From Micrasema longulum (taxonomy: Eukaryota; Arthropoda; Insecta; Trichoptera; Brachycentridae), in assembly GCA_022494885.1 (NCBI GenBank), contig JAGVSM010003823.1, forward strand, positions 62,001 to 126,000: a stretch of 64,000 nt of DNA, read 5' to 3'. Each line of letters begins with the position of its first letter. Positions within the stretch are counted from its first letter, which is position 1. The notes under the pieces were generated by a model. It was not told the DNA's origin. It ran no database searches and saw only the letters and a list, made by a program, of their open reading frames with translations. Made by a program: the position numbers and the translations under genes. This document shows, piece by piece, positions 33,141 through 43,186 of the stretch.

Positions 33141-35553
33141 CACAGGCCAACAAAATAAAATAAAAAAATTGGTGCCAGAAATCTAACATCTGATTTTAGA
33201 TGTTTTTAATGTGCTGATTCCAAAAATGCCACCAGATTTTTTCTATCAGCTCTAGTTTTTGAGATACACGTTACAGGTTAAATGATATAGTTTTTTTCTG
33301 ATAAAGGACAACAAATAAAGAGATAAATATGTACTTAATCGTCAAAATAGAAATTTCCCAGAATCTAATTAGCCGAATGGATACCTGGAATTGTCCCTGA
33401 CCCAATGTTCCTATACTAGGAACTACTCAATACAATGCTCTTAATTACTTTTATACCTGTAATTGCCTATGACCCGATCCTTCTATACCTGCTTGGCTGT
33501 ACTTGATTTAGTATATTACTGAGTTTTCCCAAGTAAAGTTGTGCTATCATTTTGTGTAAATTTTGGTCGTTTTGTAGTATCAAGACACTAAACTGAAACA
33601 ATGGCATCCACAAGCAGACGTACCTGTGTAAATCATCCCGATGTTTTTTGTTATGTGTGTGGTGAATACACTTTGAAAGAGAGCAGAAAAACGATTTCCG
33701 ACTTTGTGAAAAGAGCTTATCTTGCCTATTTTGGCGTTCATTTAGGAGATCAAGATAAATCTTGGGCCCCACATTTCATATGTAAAACATGTGTTGAACA
33801 TTTGCGACAGTGGACAACTGGAAAGAGGAAGTGCCTAAAGTTTGGTGTACCAATGGTTTGGAGAGAACCGCGGAACCATCATGACGACTGCTATTTTTGT
33901 CTCGTTAATATTAAAGGCATAAATAGAAACAATAGACACAAATGGACATATCCTGATCTAGATTCTGCAAGAAGGCCTGTAGTGCATTCGGAAGAAATAC
34001 CCGCTCCATCATTCGGCAGTCTACCCGAACTGACAGAAGATGATACAGAAACATCAACGTCCGACGAAGTTAAAAGAATTCAATCAAAAAACGACAGCGA
34101 TTTTGAAGCAGATTTAGCAACTCCGCAGTGTTTCAATCAAGAAGAACTAAACGATCTTATAAGAGACCTGAATCTCTCAAAGGAATCCGCTGAATTACTT
34201 GCATCCAGATTAAAAGAAAAAAATCTACTTTGTCGAGGTACTAATATTACATTTTATCGTAAAAGAGATAAGGATCTGCTGCCTTTTTTCACTCAGGAAA
34301 ATGACTTGGTATTCTGTAACAATATAAAAGGGCTCTTAGAAAAAATGGGTTTGCCTGAATACACTCCAGATGATTGGCGCCTTTTTATTGACAGTTCAAA
34401 ACGTAGTTTAAAATGTGTTCTTTTACATAACGGTAACAAATATGGCTCAATTCCTATTGGTCATTCTACTACCATGAAGGAAGAATATGAAACAATAGCA
34501 TTAGTTTTGAGAAAAATTAAATACGAAGAACATCAGTGGTCAATTTGTGTTGATTTAAAAATGATTAACTTCCTCCTTGGACAGCAGAGTGGTTATACAA
34601 AATATCCTTGTTTTTTGTGCCTTTGGGACAGCAGAGCTAAAAATGAGCACTGGGTTAGCAAAACTTGGCCTTCAAGAGATGTCATGATTCAAGGAATACA
34701 AAACGTGATCATCGAACCTTTGGTTTCAAGAGAAAAAATCTTACTTCCGCCCTTGCATATCAAGCTAGGCCTAATGAAGCAATTTGTGAAGGCCTTAAAT
34801 CGAGATGGAAATTGTTTTGGGTATTTGTCACGTAAATTTCCTGGCATTAGCACGGAAAAATTAAATGCTGGTATATTTGATGGTCCTCAAATAAGGCAAC
34901 TTGTTAAAGATCCACAATTCACCACATCAATGAACGAGACTGAATCTAACGCTTGGAGTTCATTTGTTCAAGTAGTACAAAATTTTCTTGGCAATCATAA
35001 AGCAGAGAATTACGTAGAATTAGTGGAAACTATGCTTTCAAATTTTAATATTCTCGGCTGTAATATGAGTATAAAAGTTCACTACCTCAACAGCCACCTA
35101 GATCGTTTTCCAGAAAACTTAGGTGATTGTAGTGAAGAACAGGGCGAAAGATTCCACCGGGATATTAAAACTATGGAAGATCGTTATCAAGGACGATGGG
35201 ATAGCCACATGATGGCGGACTACTGCTGGAGCCTTCAGCGAGACTGCCCTAGTAAACTCCACTCTAGAAAATCGTATAAAAGAAAATTTTTATGTGATTA
35301 GTGACTAATGTAATTATGTAAATTAAGTTTTTGCAATAAATACTTAAATCCATGTGTCTTTGTTTTTTTTAACTGTCAATAGTAATATTATATATTATAA
35401 CAGTTATAACGTAAATTATATACACAATTTTTTTTAAAATCTCAAAAACTAGATCTGATAGACAAAATCTGAGAACTTTTTTACATTCTGCATCCAAAAA
35501 TTACTCAGGAACAGTTAAAAAATCGCAGGCACCAAAATGTGTGTTGGCCTGTG
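33141..35553 (+). mobile_element. 2.4 kb element with imperfect long inverted ends around an intact ORF
   Basis: The left end CACAGGCCAACA and the right end TGTTGGCCTGTG (35542-35553) are perfect inverted 12-mers. TTGGTGCC follows on both sides, 16 and 9 bases further in. Deeper, TCTATCAG-CTCTAG-TTTTTGAGAT (33240-33265) and its inverted match (35440-35470) extend the relation to about 130 bp. No target duplication is visible (flanks GATAA and GAATC). A long-TIR cut-and-paste transposon is the simplest reading. Confidence 0.65.
33601..35301 (+). CDS. Intact 566-residue TIR-element protein, probable RNase H-fold transposase
   Basis: A single open frame starts at ATG 33601 (ACAATGG context) and is followed by AATAAA at about 35334. 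The N terminus has a zinc ribbon: C9, C17-x2-C20 and a later C-x2-C at about residues 60-63, then a CYFC pair near residue 98. An acidic linker (about 140-190) follows. The C-terminal half reads LFIDSSKRSLKCVLLHNG (D about 264), WSICVDLKMINF (D about 316) with a PCFLCLWDSR knuckle, and EEQGERFHRD (acidic, about 511). Strand-D, strand-D, helix-E order fits a DDE/RNase H fold, but that is my inference. Similar uncharacterised multi-copy proteins occur in many arthropods and Hydra. I cannot assign a transposon superfamily. It is one of only two long intact ORFs here. Confidence 0.75.
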   Translation: MASTSRRTCVNHPDVFCYVCGEYTLKESRKTISDFVKRAYLAYFGVHLGDQDKSWAPHFICKTCVEHLRQWTTGKRKCLKFGVPMVWREPRNHHDDCYFCLVNIKGINRNNRHKWTYPDLDSARRPVVHSEEIPAPSFGSLPELTEDDTETSTSDEVKRIQSKNDSDFEADLATPQCFNQEELNDLIRDLNLSKESAELLASRLKEKNLLCRGTNITFYRKRDKDLLPFFTQENDLVFCNNIKGLLEKMGLPEYTPDDWRLFIDSSKRSLKCVLLHNGNKYGSIPIGHSTTMKEEYETIALVLRKIKYEEHQWSICVDLKMINFLLGQQSGYTKYPCFLCLWDSRAKNEHWVSKTWPSRDVMIQGIQNVIIEPLVSREKILLPPLHIKLGLMKQFVKALNRDGNCFGYLSRKFPGISTEKLNAGIFDGPQIRQLVKDPQFTTSMNETESNAWSSFVQVVQNFLGNHKAENYVELVETMLSNFNILGCNMSIKVHYLNSHLDRFPENLGDCSEEQGERFHRDIKTMEDRYQGRWDSHMMADYCWSLQRDCPSKLHSRKSYKRKFLCD

Positions 35554-35625
35554 GAATCATTAAAATGTATCCATAAATTAGCCACTAATGTAATTGTAGA
35601 CGAAGAAACAGTATTGTGCCTCTTC
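35554..35625 (+). pseudogene. LINE C-terminal fragment (family of 36706)
   Basis: AATCATTAAAATG, then TAAATTAGCCACTAATG and GTAGACGAAGAA, matches 36748-36800 nearly exactly. It abuts the right end of the 33141 element. Confidence 0.5.
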
Positions 35626-35756
35626 TTGACCAGACGGAAACAATGATTATGGAGATGATATTCCGGAGTAGTGAGGGCGAACCGATGGTGCTCGACAATG
35701 ACGCAGGACCGCTGTGTAAGTAAATACGAGAATCTTAAATACGTATTTTATTTTAA

Positions 35757-35945
35757 ACGCCTTAGCGGACTTCCGCATTTTGAAAAATATAATTATACGA
35801 GTACAAAGGGCACTGCATTGATACACCAATCATAACGTATCATCCTTTGTATTATTACATGAAGGTAAGATGTCCAGAAATAAATGCTTCACTTTGAACA
35901 TGGTAGGCAAATGTTCTGACCACTACACCACGAGACTGACCCAAT
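35757..35945 (-). repeat. SINE with tRNA-like head, copy A
   Basis: On the - strand, from about 35945: GTCTCGTGGTGTAGTGGTCA, an A-box-like start as in tRNA-Glu/Asp, then no clear B box, then the CATCTTACCTTCATGTAA body and GTGTATCAATGCAGTGCCC. A Glu/Asp-like origin of the head is inferred. Confidence 0.5.
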
Positions 35946-36195
35946 ATATTCTATATTATTAATAAAAGTCATTCTTAAAATATCGATATTAAACAGCAAA
36001 AGATATCAAAAGAGCTAAATTCTTTGCCTTGTTTATGTAAATACGAGTATGTATTAAAACAACAATAATAAGTCATCTCAGCAAAAAAGTACACACACCA
36101 TTAGCGATTCTTCGTCCTACGTTGAGGACACAAATTTCGTCTTGTATGTGGAAGAGCACGATCGTATCAGCCTGCTCTAGTGATGACTAGTATCA

Positions 36196-36460
36196 TGTGA
36201 CCTATCGTCCACATTACGGGCTAAACCAATACCGGCATTCACCAGTCAGCCGTCCAGATACCTGGAGTGTCCCGCAGCTGCGCAAACCCAAGCACCCGGC
36301 TTTGAAGAAAGGAGGACGCGTTATAGACGCAAGAAAATAATTAATCTTGCTTAAGAAAAAACAAATTGGGGAGGAGCGGATATATAATATTGCGAGCATT
36401 TTGTAGCGCTGTGAACGCTGGGATCACGTGGTACTAGTTGTAGTGCCGGCAATGCCCACA
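36196..36460 (+). repeat. Possible solo LTR, copy A (copy B at 38486-38750)
   Basis: It begins TGTGACC and ends CCCACA, then two bases, then TGGCGACGAAGAG, like an insect LTR element's primer-binding site. A TATATAATAT box lies near 36381. No gag-pol follows. As both copies lie inside the segmental duplication they are not an LTR pair. Confidence 0.3.
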
Positions 36461-36705
36461 AGTGGCGACGAAGAGAAGCCACGAAGAACGTCACGTGGTA
36501 GACGCACTCACCGGTAGCATTGTGAATATATGATGGTGCAATACCATAGTAATACCGTTGAAATACTAAAGATTTCTACTATAACTAAATACTGAATTAT
36601 ACCTCTAACAATAAGTTACACGAGCGTGAATCGGAAAAGGAAAAGGAAATACGGAATTAGCTGCGAGGGAATACAACGTTCCCTGAAAACAAAAATGAAT
36701 TTTAA

Positions 36706-37221
36706 ACAAACTAAGCAATTAAATATAACTGAACTCTTTCAACTAGAATCATTAAAATTTATCCATAAATTAGCCACTAATGTAATTGTAGACGAAGAAC
36801 TAAAACTTGTAAAAAATTGTAGTCAACATGGACATAATACGAGAATATCAGAGAAATACCATATACGACTTTCTAAAACAAGACAAGGACAATCAAGACA
36901 AAACTAAACAAAAGACTCAGACAAACTTTTCCAAAAATGTAAAAAATATTATTTTGAACAACGGAGTATGAATGAAAAATGTTTATATTATTTTTTGTAA
37001 AATGAATATGAATATTTGGTCATGTGAAAAGTCGGAATAATCGACGTGCGTGCATGAGAAGATGTATGAATGTGAAGGAAGCAAAGGAAGTGTGCCAGGA
37101 CAGAGTGGTGTGGCGTTCTATCCTCTCTGCCTACCCCTCCGGGGAAATGGCGTGATGGTTAGTTAGTTAGTTAGTTAGTGAATATAATAATCCGTAAGTT
37201 TCCAAATTAATAAAAAAAAAA
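36706..37221 (+). mobile_element. 5'-truncated LINE insertion with A-rich tail
   Basis: The insert encodes NITELFQLESLKFIHKLATN, then HGHNTR, the C-terminal part of a LINE RT. It ends in a long A run after AATT and TTAGTTAG repeats (about 37155-37180). The equivalent site in copy B (38992-38993) lacks the insert, AAAATGAA joining straight to GATAAGC. The insertion is therefore younger than the duplication, or was lost from B. Confidence 0.7.
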
Positions 37222-37640
37222 AAGCTAGAAGCGAATAGAATTTATTATAGGGAGAGGTTGAATTCTGGTTAATTATACCTTGATAAAGAAGCTTGTGCAG
37301 CTTTGAAAACATTTATTTTAATTTAATGTTTACAATTTTATTATTTCCTTTAAAAACATATAAACTATAAATGATAAATCTGAGTAAATCTCCCATTAAG
37401 AAAGAAGGCGACACCTCAAAATTCAACTTATATTTATAAAGCTATTGTTTCCTAGGACAGCGGTACCGTCACGGATCGGTCGTCGCGGAGCTGCGGACGA
37501 CGTCATTAGAACGTTGGCTGTGTAAATCAATGGCGCTGGTTTCCTAGAGAGCGTTGAGTGTAAGCGTAACGTCAAAGCAACGGTGCCGCCATTTGCAGGA
37601 CGGCCGTCACAGCGGTGCAAACTGTGTTTTAACGGTTTTT
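37222..37640 (+). other. MADF element leader, copy 2
   Basis: Matches 38993-39380 and, from 37440, the leader at 186-420. No coding before the MADF frame. Confidence 0.5.
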
Positions 37641-37665
37641 CTCGGGAAGCGGTGAACGTTTAGCT

Positions 37666-37827
37666 GTCAAAATAAGTGCAAACGCGGTGTGGAATGTCGA
37701 AAATGAGATGTTAATCGATTTTGTTAAAAATCATGAAGTTCTGTATAATTTAAAGAGCAACGACTACAAAAAAGCTCCGTCAAAACAAAATTTGTGAAGA
37801 GTTATCGGAACAACTCTTGAGATATCA
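37666..37827 (+). pseudogene. MADF-domain exon, copy 2, start codon lost
   Basis: The frame reads SANAVWNVENEMLIDFVKNH, then EVLYNLKSNDYKKAP and, after a stop, RVIGTTLEIS. The sequence W-x5-LIDFVKNH-x-LYN-x5-YKK is the first half of a MADF (Myb/SANT-like) domain. The ATG of copy 3 reads ATA here. The exon ends in ATCAG-GTATGT, a good splice donor at about 37828. A TGA sits in the codon for the conserved W region, so this copy is dead. Confidence 0.6.
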
Positions 37828-37909
37828 GGTATGTACCAAAATGTAAATAACAAAAGAAAAATATAAAAATAAAAAAGAAAATGTTTATTAGCTGCTACAA
37901 GAAAAAAGC

Positions 37910-38035
37910 TAAGCATCATTATTGACTCTAGACACTACAAACGCATTTATTAATTGACGGGCGGCATCAACTGGCAATTTTTTGCGTACGTATTTAATCT
38001 GTCTCAGCTGGTAAAAGCATGAACTTTTTGTAATT
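37910..38035 (-). pseudogene. CR1 RT fragment at the duplication junction
   Basis: [20 protein letters not shown], then [13 protein letters not shown], matches the CR1 copy at about 8925-9030 almost residue for residue. It sits exactly between duplication copies A and B. Confidence 0.65.
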
Positions 38036-38048
38036 GGTAACAGTAAAC

Positions 38049-39500
38049 GCCTTAGCGGACTTCCGCATTTTGAAAAATATAATTTTACGAGTACAAAGGG
38101 CACTGCATTGATACACCAATCATAACGTATCATCCTTTGTATTATTACATGAAGGTAAGATGTCCAGAAATAAATGCTTCACTTTGAACATGGTAGGCAA
38201 ATGTTCTGACCACTACACCACGAGACTGACCCAATATATTCTATATTATTAATAAAAGTCATTCTTAAAATATCGATATTAAACAGCAAAAGATATCAAA
38301 AGAGCTAAATTCTTTGCCTTGTTTATGTAAATACGAGTATGTATTAAAACAACAATAATAAGTCATCTCAGCAAAAAAGTACACACACCATTAGCGATTC
38401 TTCGTCCTACGTTGAGGACACAAATTTCGTCTTGTATGTGGAAGAGCACGATCGTATCAGCCTGCTCTAGTGATGACTAGTATCATGTGACCTACCGTCC
38501 ACATTACGGGCTCAACCAATACCGGCATTCACCAGTCAGCCGTCCAGATACCTGGAGTGTCCCGCAGCTGCGCAACCCCAAGCACCCGGCTTTGAAGAAA
38601 GGAGGACGGGTTATAGACGCAAGAAAATAATTAATCTTGCTTGAGAAAAAACAAAATGGCGAGGAGCGGATATATAATATTGCGAGCATTTTGTAGCGCT
38701 GCGAACGCTGGGATCACGTGGTACTAGTTACAGTGCCGGCAGTGCCCCCAAGTGGCGACAAAGAGAAGCCACGAAGAACGTCACGCGGTCGACGCACTCA
38801 CCGGTAGCAATGTGAATGTATGATGGTGCAATACCATAGTAATACCATTGAAATACTAAAGATTTCTACTGTAACTAAATACTGAATTATACCTCTAACA
38901 ATAAGTCATACGAGCGTGAATCAGAAAAGGACAAGAGAAATACGGAATTAACTGCGAGGGAATACAACGTTCCCTGAAAACAAAAATGAAGATAAGCTAG
39001 AAGCGAATAGAATTCAGTATAGGGAGAGGTTGAATTCTAGTTAAATATACCTTGATAAAGAAGCTTGTGTAGCTTTGAAAACATTTATTTTCATTTAATG
39101 TTTACATTTTTATTCTTTCCTTTATAAAAATATAAACTATAAATGATAATTCTGAATGAATCTCCCATTAAGAAAGAAGGCGACATCTCAAAATTCAACT
39201 TATATTTATAAAGCAATGGTTCCCTAGGACAGCAGTACCGTCACCGGTCGTCGTGGAGCTGCGCATAAGCGGAATGTGAGCATAACGTCTAAGCAACGGT
39301 GCCGCCATTTGCAGGACGGCCGTCACAGCGGTGCGAACTGTGTTTTAACAGTTTTTCTCGCGAAGCGGTGAACTTTTTAGCTGTCAAAATGAGTGCAAAC
39401 GCGGTGTGGAATGTCGAAAATGACGAAATGTTGATTGATTTTGAAAGAAATCATAAAGATTTATGTAATGGAAGGGCAAATACTATAAAAAAGTCCTGAC
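38049..39500 (+). repeat. Segmental duplication, copy B
   Basis: Matches copy A at high identity in order, without the LINE insertion. It contains the SINE copy B (38049-38237, - strand), the LTR-like block 38486-38750 and the MADF copy 3. Confidence 0.75.
39389..39499 (+). pseudogene. MADF-domain exon, copy 3, truncated
   Basis: ATG 39389 opens MSANAVWNVENDEMLIDFER, then NHKDLCNG and a stop 37 codons later. The first helix of the MADF domain is present, with an E for the conserved V and a C for the conserved tyrosine. The second half is lost to a frameshift. The next 300 bp match no coding that I recognise. Confidence 0.55.
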
Positions 39501-39834
39501 GCGGGAAATGTTATAACACAGTTCTCTGACGATATCGGGGTGGTGTTGCTAGGTGAAGCTTTACCGATACCAGATTGTCACGCTGTATCGGAACGGCACC
39601 AAACACCATGGAAACCACTCCCAATATGTGGAAGGAATGGAATCCCTCCACTTATAAAACACCCGTGAATATAAAGTTGAGGTCTGCTAGAAAAAAGACA
39701 AATGACGAAGAATTAATTAAAAATAATATAAAATTAATGCCATAGCCGAGTACTATGAAGTAAGATTAAAATTATTAAAAGAGAGCAAGAAAACGGCAGA
39801 TAACAACGGATAGTTTTTACTATTATCGAGAAGA

Positions 39835-40260
39835 ATACAAGAAGAACTTCAGACACAATTTGATAACATTGCAGTTAGGCTAGATGAAGAATTTGATTAT
39901 TTGGTTGGTATTGTTAGATGTGCAGCTCATACAACGCAACTAGCTCTTCAAGATGCATCTAACAACTCAAATACTCGCAATCTACGTTTACAGTGTAGAG
40001 AGCTTGAGCGACGTCTTAGAACCCCACAATTCGTTAGGATAATTTACAAAAATAAAAACAATAGATGGCATTCTGCAACCGATATGGTAAAATCATCGAT
40101 TTCTCTAAAAGAAATATGTACCGCTGATGAACGCTTGAACGCCATCAACTTCATGGAAATCTTTAGAAGATTTTGCTAAATCTATAACACTTGCTGAAGT
40201 CTTAGCAAAAAAACTTCAAGCGGAGCAATTGACTATTTTTATCAAGAGTGGATGATGTGT
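39835..40260 (+). pseudogene. hAT transposase fragment, copy 1
   Basis: QEELQTQFDNIAVRLDEEFD, then GIVRCAAHTTQLALQDASNN, LRTPQFVRI, then NRWHSATDMV and SLKEICTADE. The CAAHTxQL block and the RWHS-x2-DM block are in the core of hAT transposases. Stop codons and lost sequence (the LDCATRWHS part is shortened to NRWHS) make it a pseudogene. Copy 2 is at 44700-45640. Confidence 0.65.
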
Positions 40261-40639
40261 GGATATAAGCTTGCCAGAATGAATACATAAATTGCTGCAA
40301 ATATAGTAATCAAAAAGAAAGAAAGAGAAAAAGTCTTATTTGAGTGAACTAGTATTCATTAGCAATTTTGCATTTGACGCGAATACTAACTTCGATAGTG
40401 ATATCTTAGTGATGGATTTTGGAGCTAAAGGAATGTACTATGTTTTATTGTAAAACAAGTTGCTGTTTGTTTTTTTTACACTATCCCAAGTTCATTTTCA
40501 CTTTTTTTTCTGTAATTTTTATTTTGGACCCAGAAAGACTTGCCAATACGTGCTTAAGTGCAAAAACTTATATCATATTGTAGCTCGAACCTTCTTATTT
40601 CTAACAGTAATAAATATAGGCTGTGAACGGCTGTGGAAC

Positions 40640-42175
40640 TAATTTATATGATTTTTTTTCCAGAGCTCCTCTTCTCAATCTCAAGATCGGAACTTTTTGA
40701 AGAGTGGCTGAAACACGGGAAAGAAAACCGGAAAAGCGGATTGTTTGCATTCATATCGTCAAAATATGATTTTTCCGGTATTCCGGGAGGGCTCTGAAGA
40801 AGACCATAAGTGCCGCGAGATGTTTTTGTCAAAAAATGGAGAGTGGATGTCTTAAGACTTTGTGATTAAGTGTCGCTTTACAACCCATCTTCACCCACTA
40901 AGCCCTCAAACGCTGGACGTCCAATCAAAAATGTTAACGAGTCCAGTGATAAACGAAAAGGAGAAAAGTTGAAGATCTGCTCACTACACGCGACGCAAAT
41001 GAGTTAGTGGCTGCAGCAGAGTTCTCAGCGCGATCGTCTGGGCACCGCTGCTGTTATTAGGGACGCAAATAAAAGTCCCGAAAGTGCAAATCTATGAAAG
41101 ATAGTGTCAGTAGTAATGAAAACAGCAGTCAAAGGTCGTTATCGAGAGAAGAGGCTTTGGCATATTATGTAGACTCGAACTCAACAACCCACTCCTATAA
41201 GCAGACGCGGAAGTGGAGCATGAAAGCGGGACATAAGGTATTTCCATCAATTTATAGCCTTAGGCAAGCTAAGATTGAATGTTTCCCTCCCGAGAAAGAT
41301 GTGTATGTCGACGAAACTCGTGCTGAAATTAAACTTCAGGGTGTAGCATGAAGTTCAAAGATCTTCTTCTCTTGGGGCATCATTCACTCTTGTAAGCAAG
41401 TGGGGTTGTGATGGCAGTTCCGGTCACAGCAATTACAAACAAAAATTCTCCTGCAATGAAGCCACTGATGAATATTTGTTTGTGTTTTCATTTGAGGCCC
41501 TTCAATCAAAAAGTAACAATTCTAATTGGTAGCATTGTTTGGCAGAATCCTTGATGATCTTCAATAACGTATTGTCGACCTATAAAGTTTTTTTCTCCAA
41601 AAAAACTACCAACTTTACCGTTGCAGAAACGAATAAAGTCAAGGAGGAAATAAGCCAATTGCTACCGACAATATGGAACTTGGATGGCAAAGAGATATCT
41701 GTCAAGCATGAACTACTTTTCAGGACGATTGACGGAAAAGTAAGTAATGCTGTGACTGAAACTACTTCATCACAAAAGTACTATATTTGTGGAGCAACAC
41801 CTAAGCTTATGAACGATGCGTCTAGGGAATATGTTGCGAATAGGGAAAACCTTGGTTTTGGTTTATCTACACTGCATGCATGGATTCGTTGTTTTGAGTG
41901 TTTACTTCACATAAGTTATCGTCTAGATGTAAAAAAATGGCAACTACGAGATCAAGCTGATAAAGATAACGTAAAACAACATTCTGCCAACATTCATAAT
42001 AGGTTCGAAACTGAACTGAAATCAGGTTTTGGTAATACAAATGATGGAAATACCACCCGTGGATTTTTCATGAACCCTGAGTTGAGCGCAGACATTACAG
42101 GTATAGATGTGACTCGTAAAAAAAAAAAAAAACACTTTCTCCGAACATTAGCTTCTGGTTACCATTTTAGCATAG
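40640..42175 (+). pseudogene. Transib-type transposase (RAG1-related), decayed
   Basis: The region reads, across frames, GRPIKNVNESSDKRK, SREEALAYYVDSNS, W-GCDGSSGHSNYKQKF near 41397 (first catalytic D), LFRTIDGKVSNAVTETTSSQ, YYICGATPKLMNDASREY (zinc pair), FGLSTLHAWIRCFECLLHIS, then FGNTNDGNTTRGFF (second catalytic D, near 42050) and ASGYHFSID. The order and the GNTNDGNT motif match Transib, the family from which vertebrate RAG1 arose (RAG1 has DIGNA at its second D). The C-terminal part with the catalytic E is missing: the copy stops at about 42175 in a LINE. Several stops and frameshifts, for example near 41345 and 41495, inactivate it. No CACA-type Transib terminal repeat was found. Confidence 0.75.
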
Positions 42176-42184
42176 ATATTATAC

Positions 42185-42960
42185 ATGCAATATTATACAT
42201 TTCGAAACACAAAAGAAGAACCATAACATGAACATAAAAATAAACAACGAAACTCTTAAAGGACTAGAACATGTGACTTACCTAGGACTCACAATGGACA
42301 GACAATTAAAATGGACAAAACACATAGACGGACTCACTAAAGTAATGGCATCACCACATAGCCTCTTCTACAAAATTAAAGATTTTATACCAAGAAAGGA
42401 AAAAATTATGATGTACGAAGCCTATGTCAAAAGTAAATTGAGTTACATGATCGCCTTCTGGGGAACTGGTAACAAGACAGACATAGCAAGAATACAAAGA
42501 CAACAAAATAAAATTCTTAAACTAACATACAACCTACCCTACCTGACATCTACGACTGAACTGTACAAAAAAACACACCAGTTTGACATAAACCACTTGA
42601 CTAAAATTGAGACCTTAAAAATTGTGCACAAAATAACACTGGGAAACATACAAGACGACGACATAATATTAGTCAAAAATGCTGACATACACAAATATAA
42701 CACCAGACAACAACAACACTATCATATTGAAAAAGCAAAGACAAACACAGGACAGTCAAAATACTACATAATGGACTTAAACACTACAACGACTTACCTT
42801 ACTACTTGAAAACTTTTACTGGAGACAAATTTAAAATCAATCTGAAAAAGCACATGATGACTGAACTAACTAGACTAGACGAGACATAAAATGACTAGAC
42901 AATATTAAATTTCTAATGTAACCCTGACGGGTTTTTTAAAATTGTAAATAAATTAAAAAA
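42185..42960 (+). pseudogene. LINE RT C-terminal half
   Basis: NIKINNETLKGLEHVTYLGL, then TMDRQLKWTKHIDGLTKVM, YEAYVKSKLSYMIAFWGTG and HKYNTR: the palm end and thumb of a LINE RT, open for 193 codons and then broken. The tail ends in an A-rich run at about 42955. It truncates the Transib copy on the left. Confidence 0.7.
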
Positions 42961-42964
42961 AAAT

Positions 42965-43185
42965 ACATTTCAATCTCTTACTCAAGACTCAAGGCATTTG
43001 TATATAAGTCTATAGGTACTTCTATACAAATGCATACGCAAGTACTTTTATCCAAACTGTCGCATTCTAATCATTATTATGATGATGATTTTAATGTTTG
43101 ACCCGTCACAATTATTTGCCTAGCGTAGGTAATGTCAGAAAAATACTACTTGCAAATTTATCGGAAATGGACAAGTTTATGAACT
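42965..43185. other. No gene seen
   Basis: Short linker between the LINE and the next transposase remnant. Confidence 0.4.
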
Positions 43186-43186
43186 T

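Larger units (their letters stand above)
35757..37760 (+). repeat. Segmental duplication, copy A
   Basis: 35757-36705 and 37222-37760 match 38049-38992 and 38993-39500 at high identity in the same order. The LINE piece 36706-37221 is present only here. The unit contains a SINE body and tRNA-like head (- strand), an LTR-like block and the MADF leader. The 38.0 kb junction carries a CR1 fragment. Confidence 0.75.

Noticed and set aside
33601..35301. A THAP-type or P element gene
   Set aside because: The N-terminal cysteine spacing is not the C2CH pattern of THAP and the rest does not resemble P transposase.
36196..38750. An LTR retrotransposon with two LTRs
   Set aside because: The two LTR-like blocks are inside a larger duplication whose shared sequence extends beyond them, and no gag or pol lies between.
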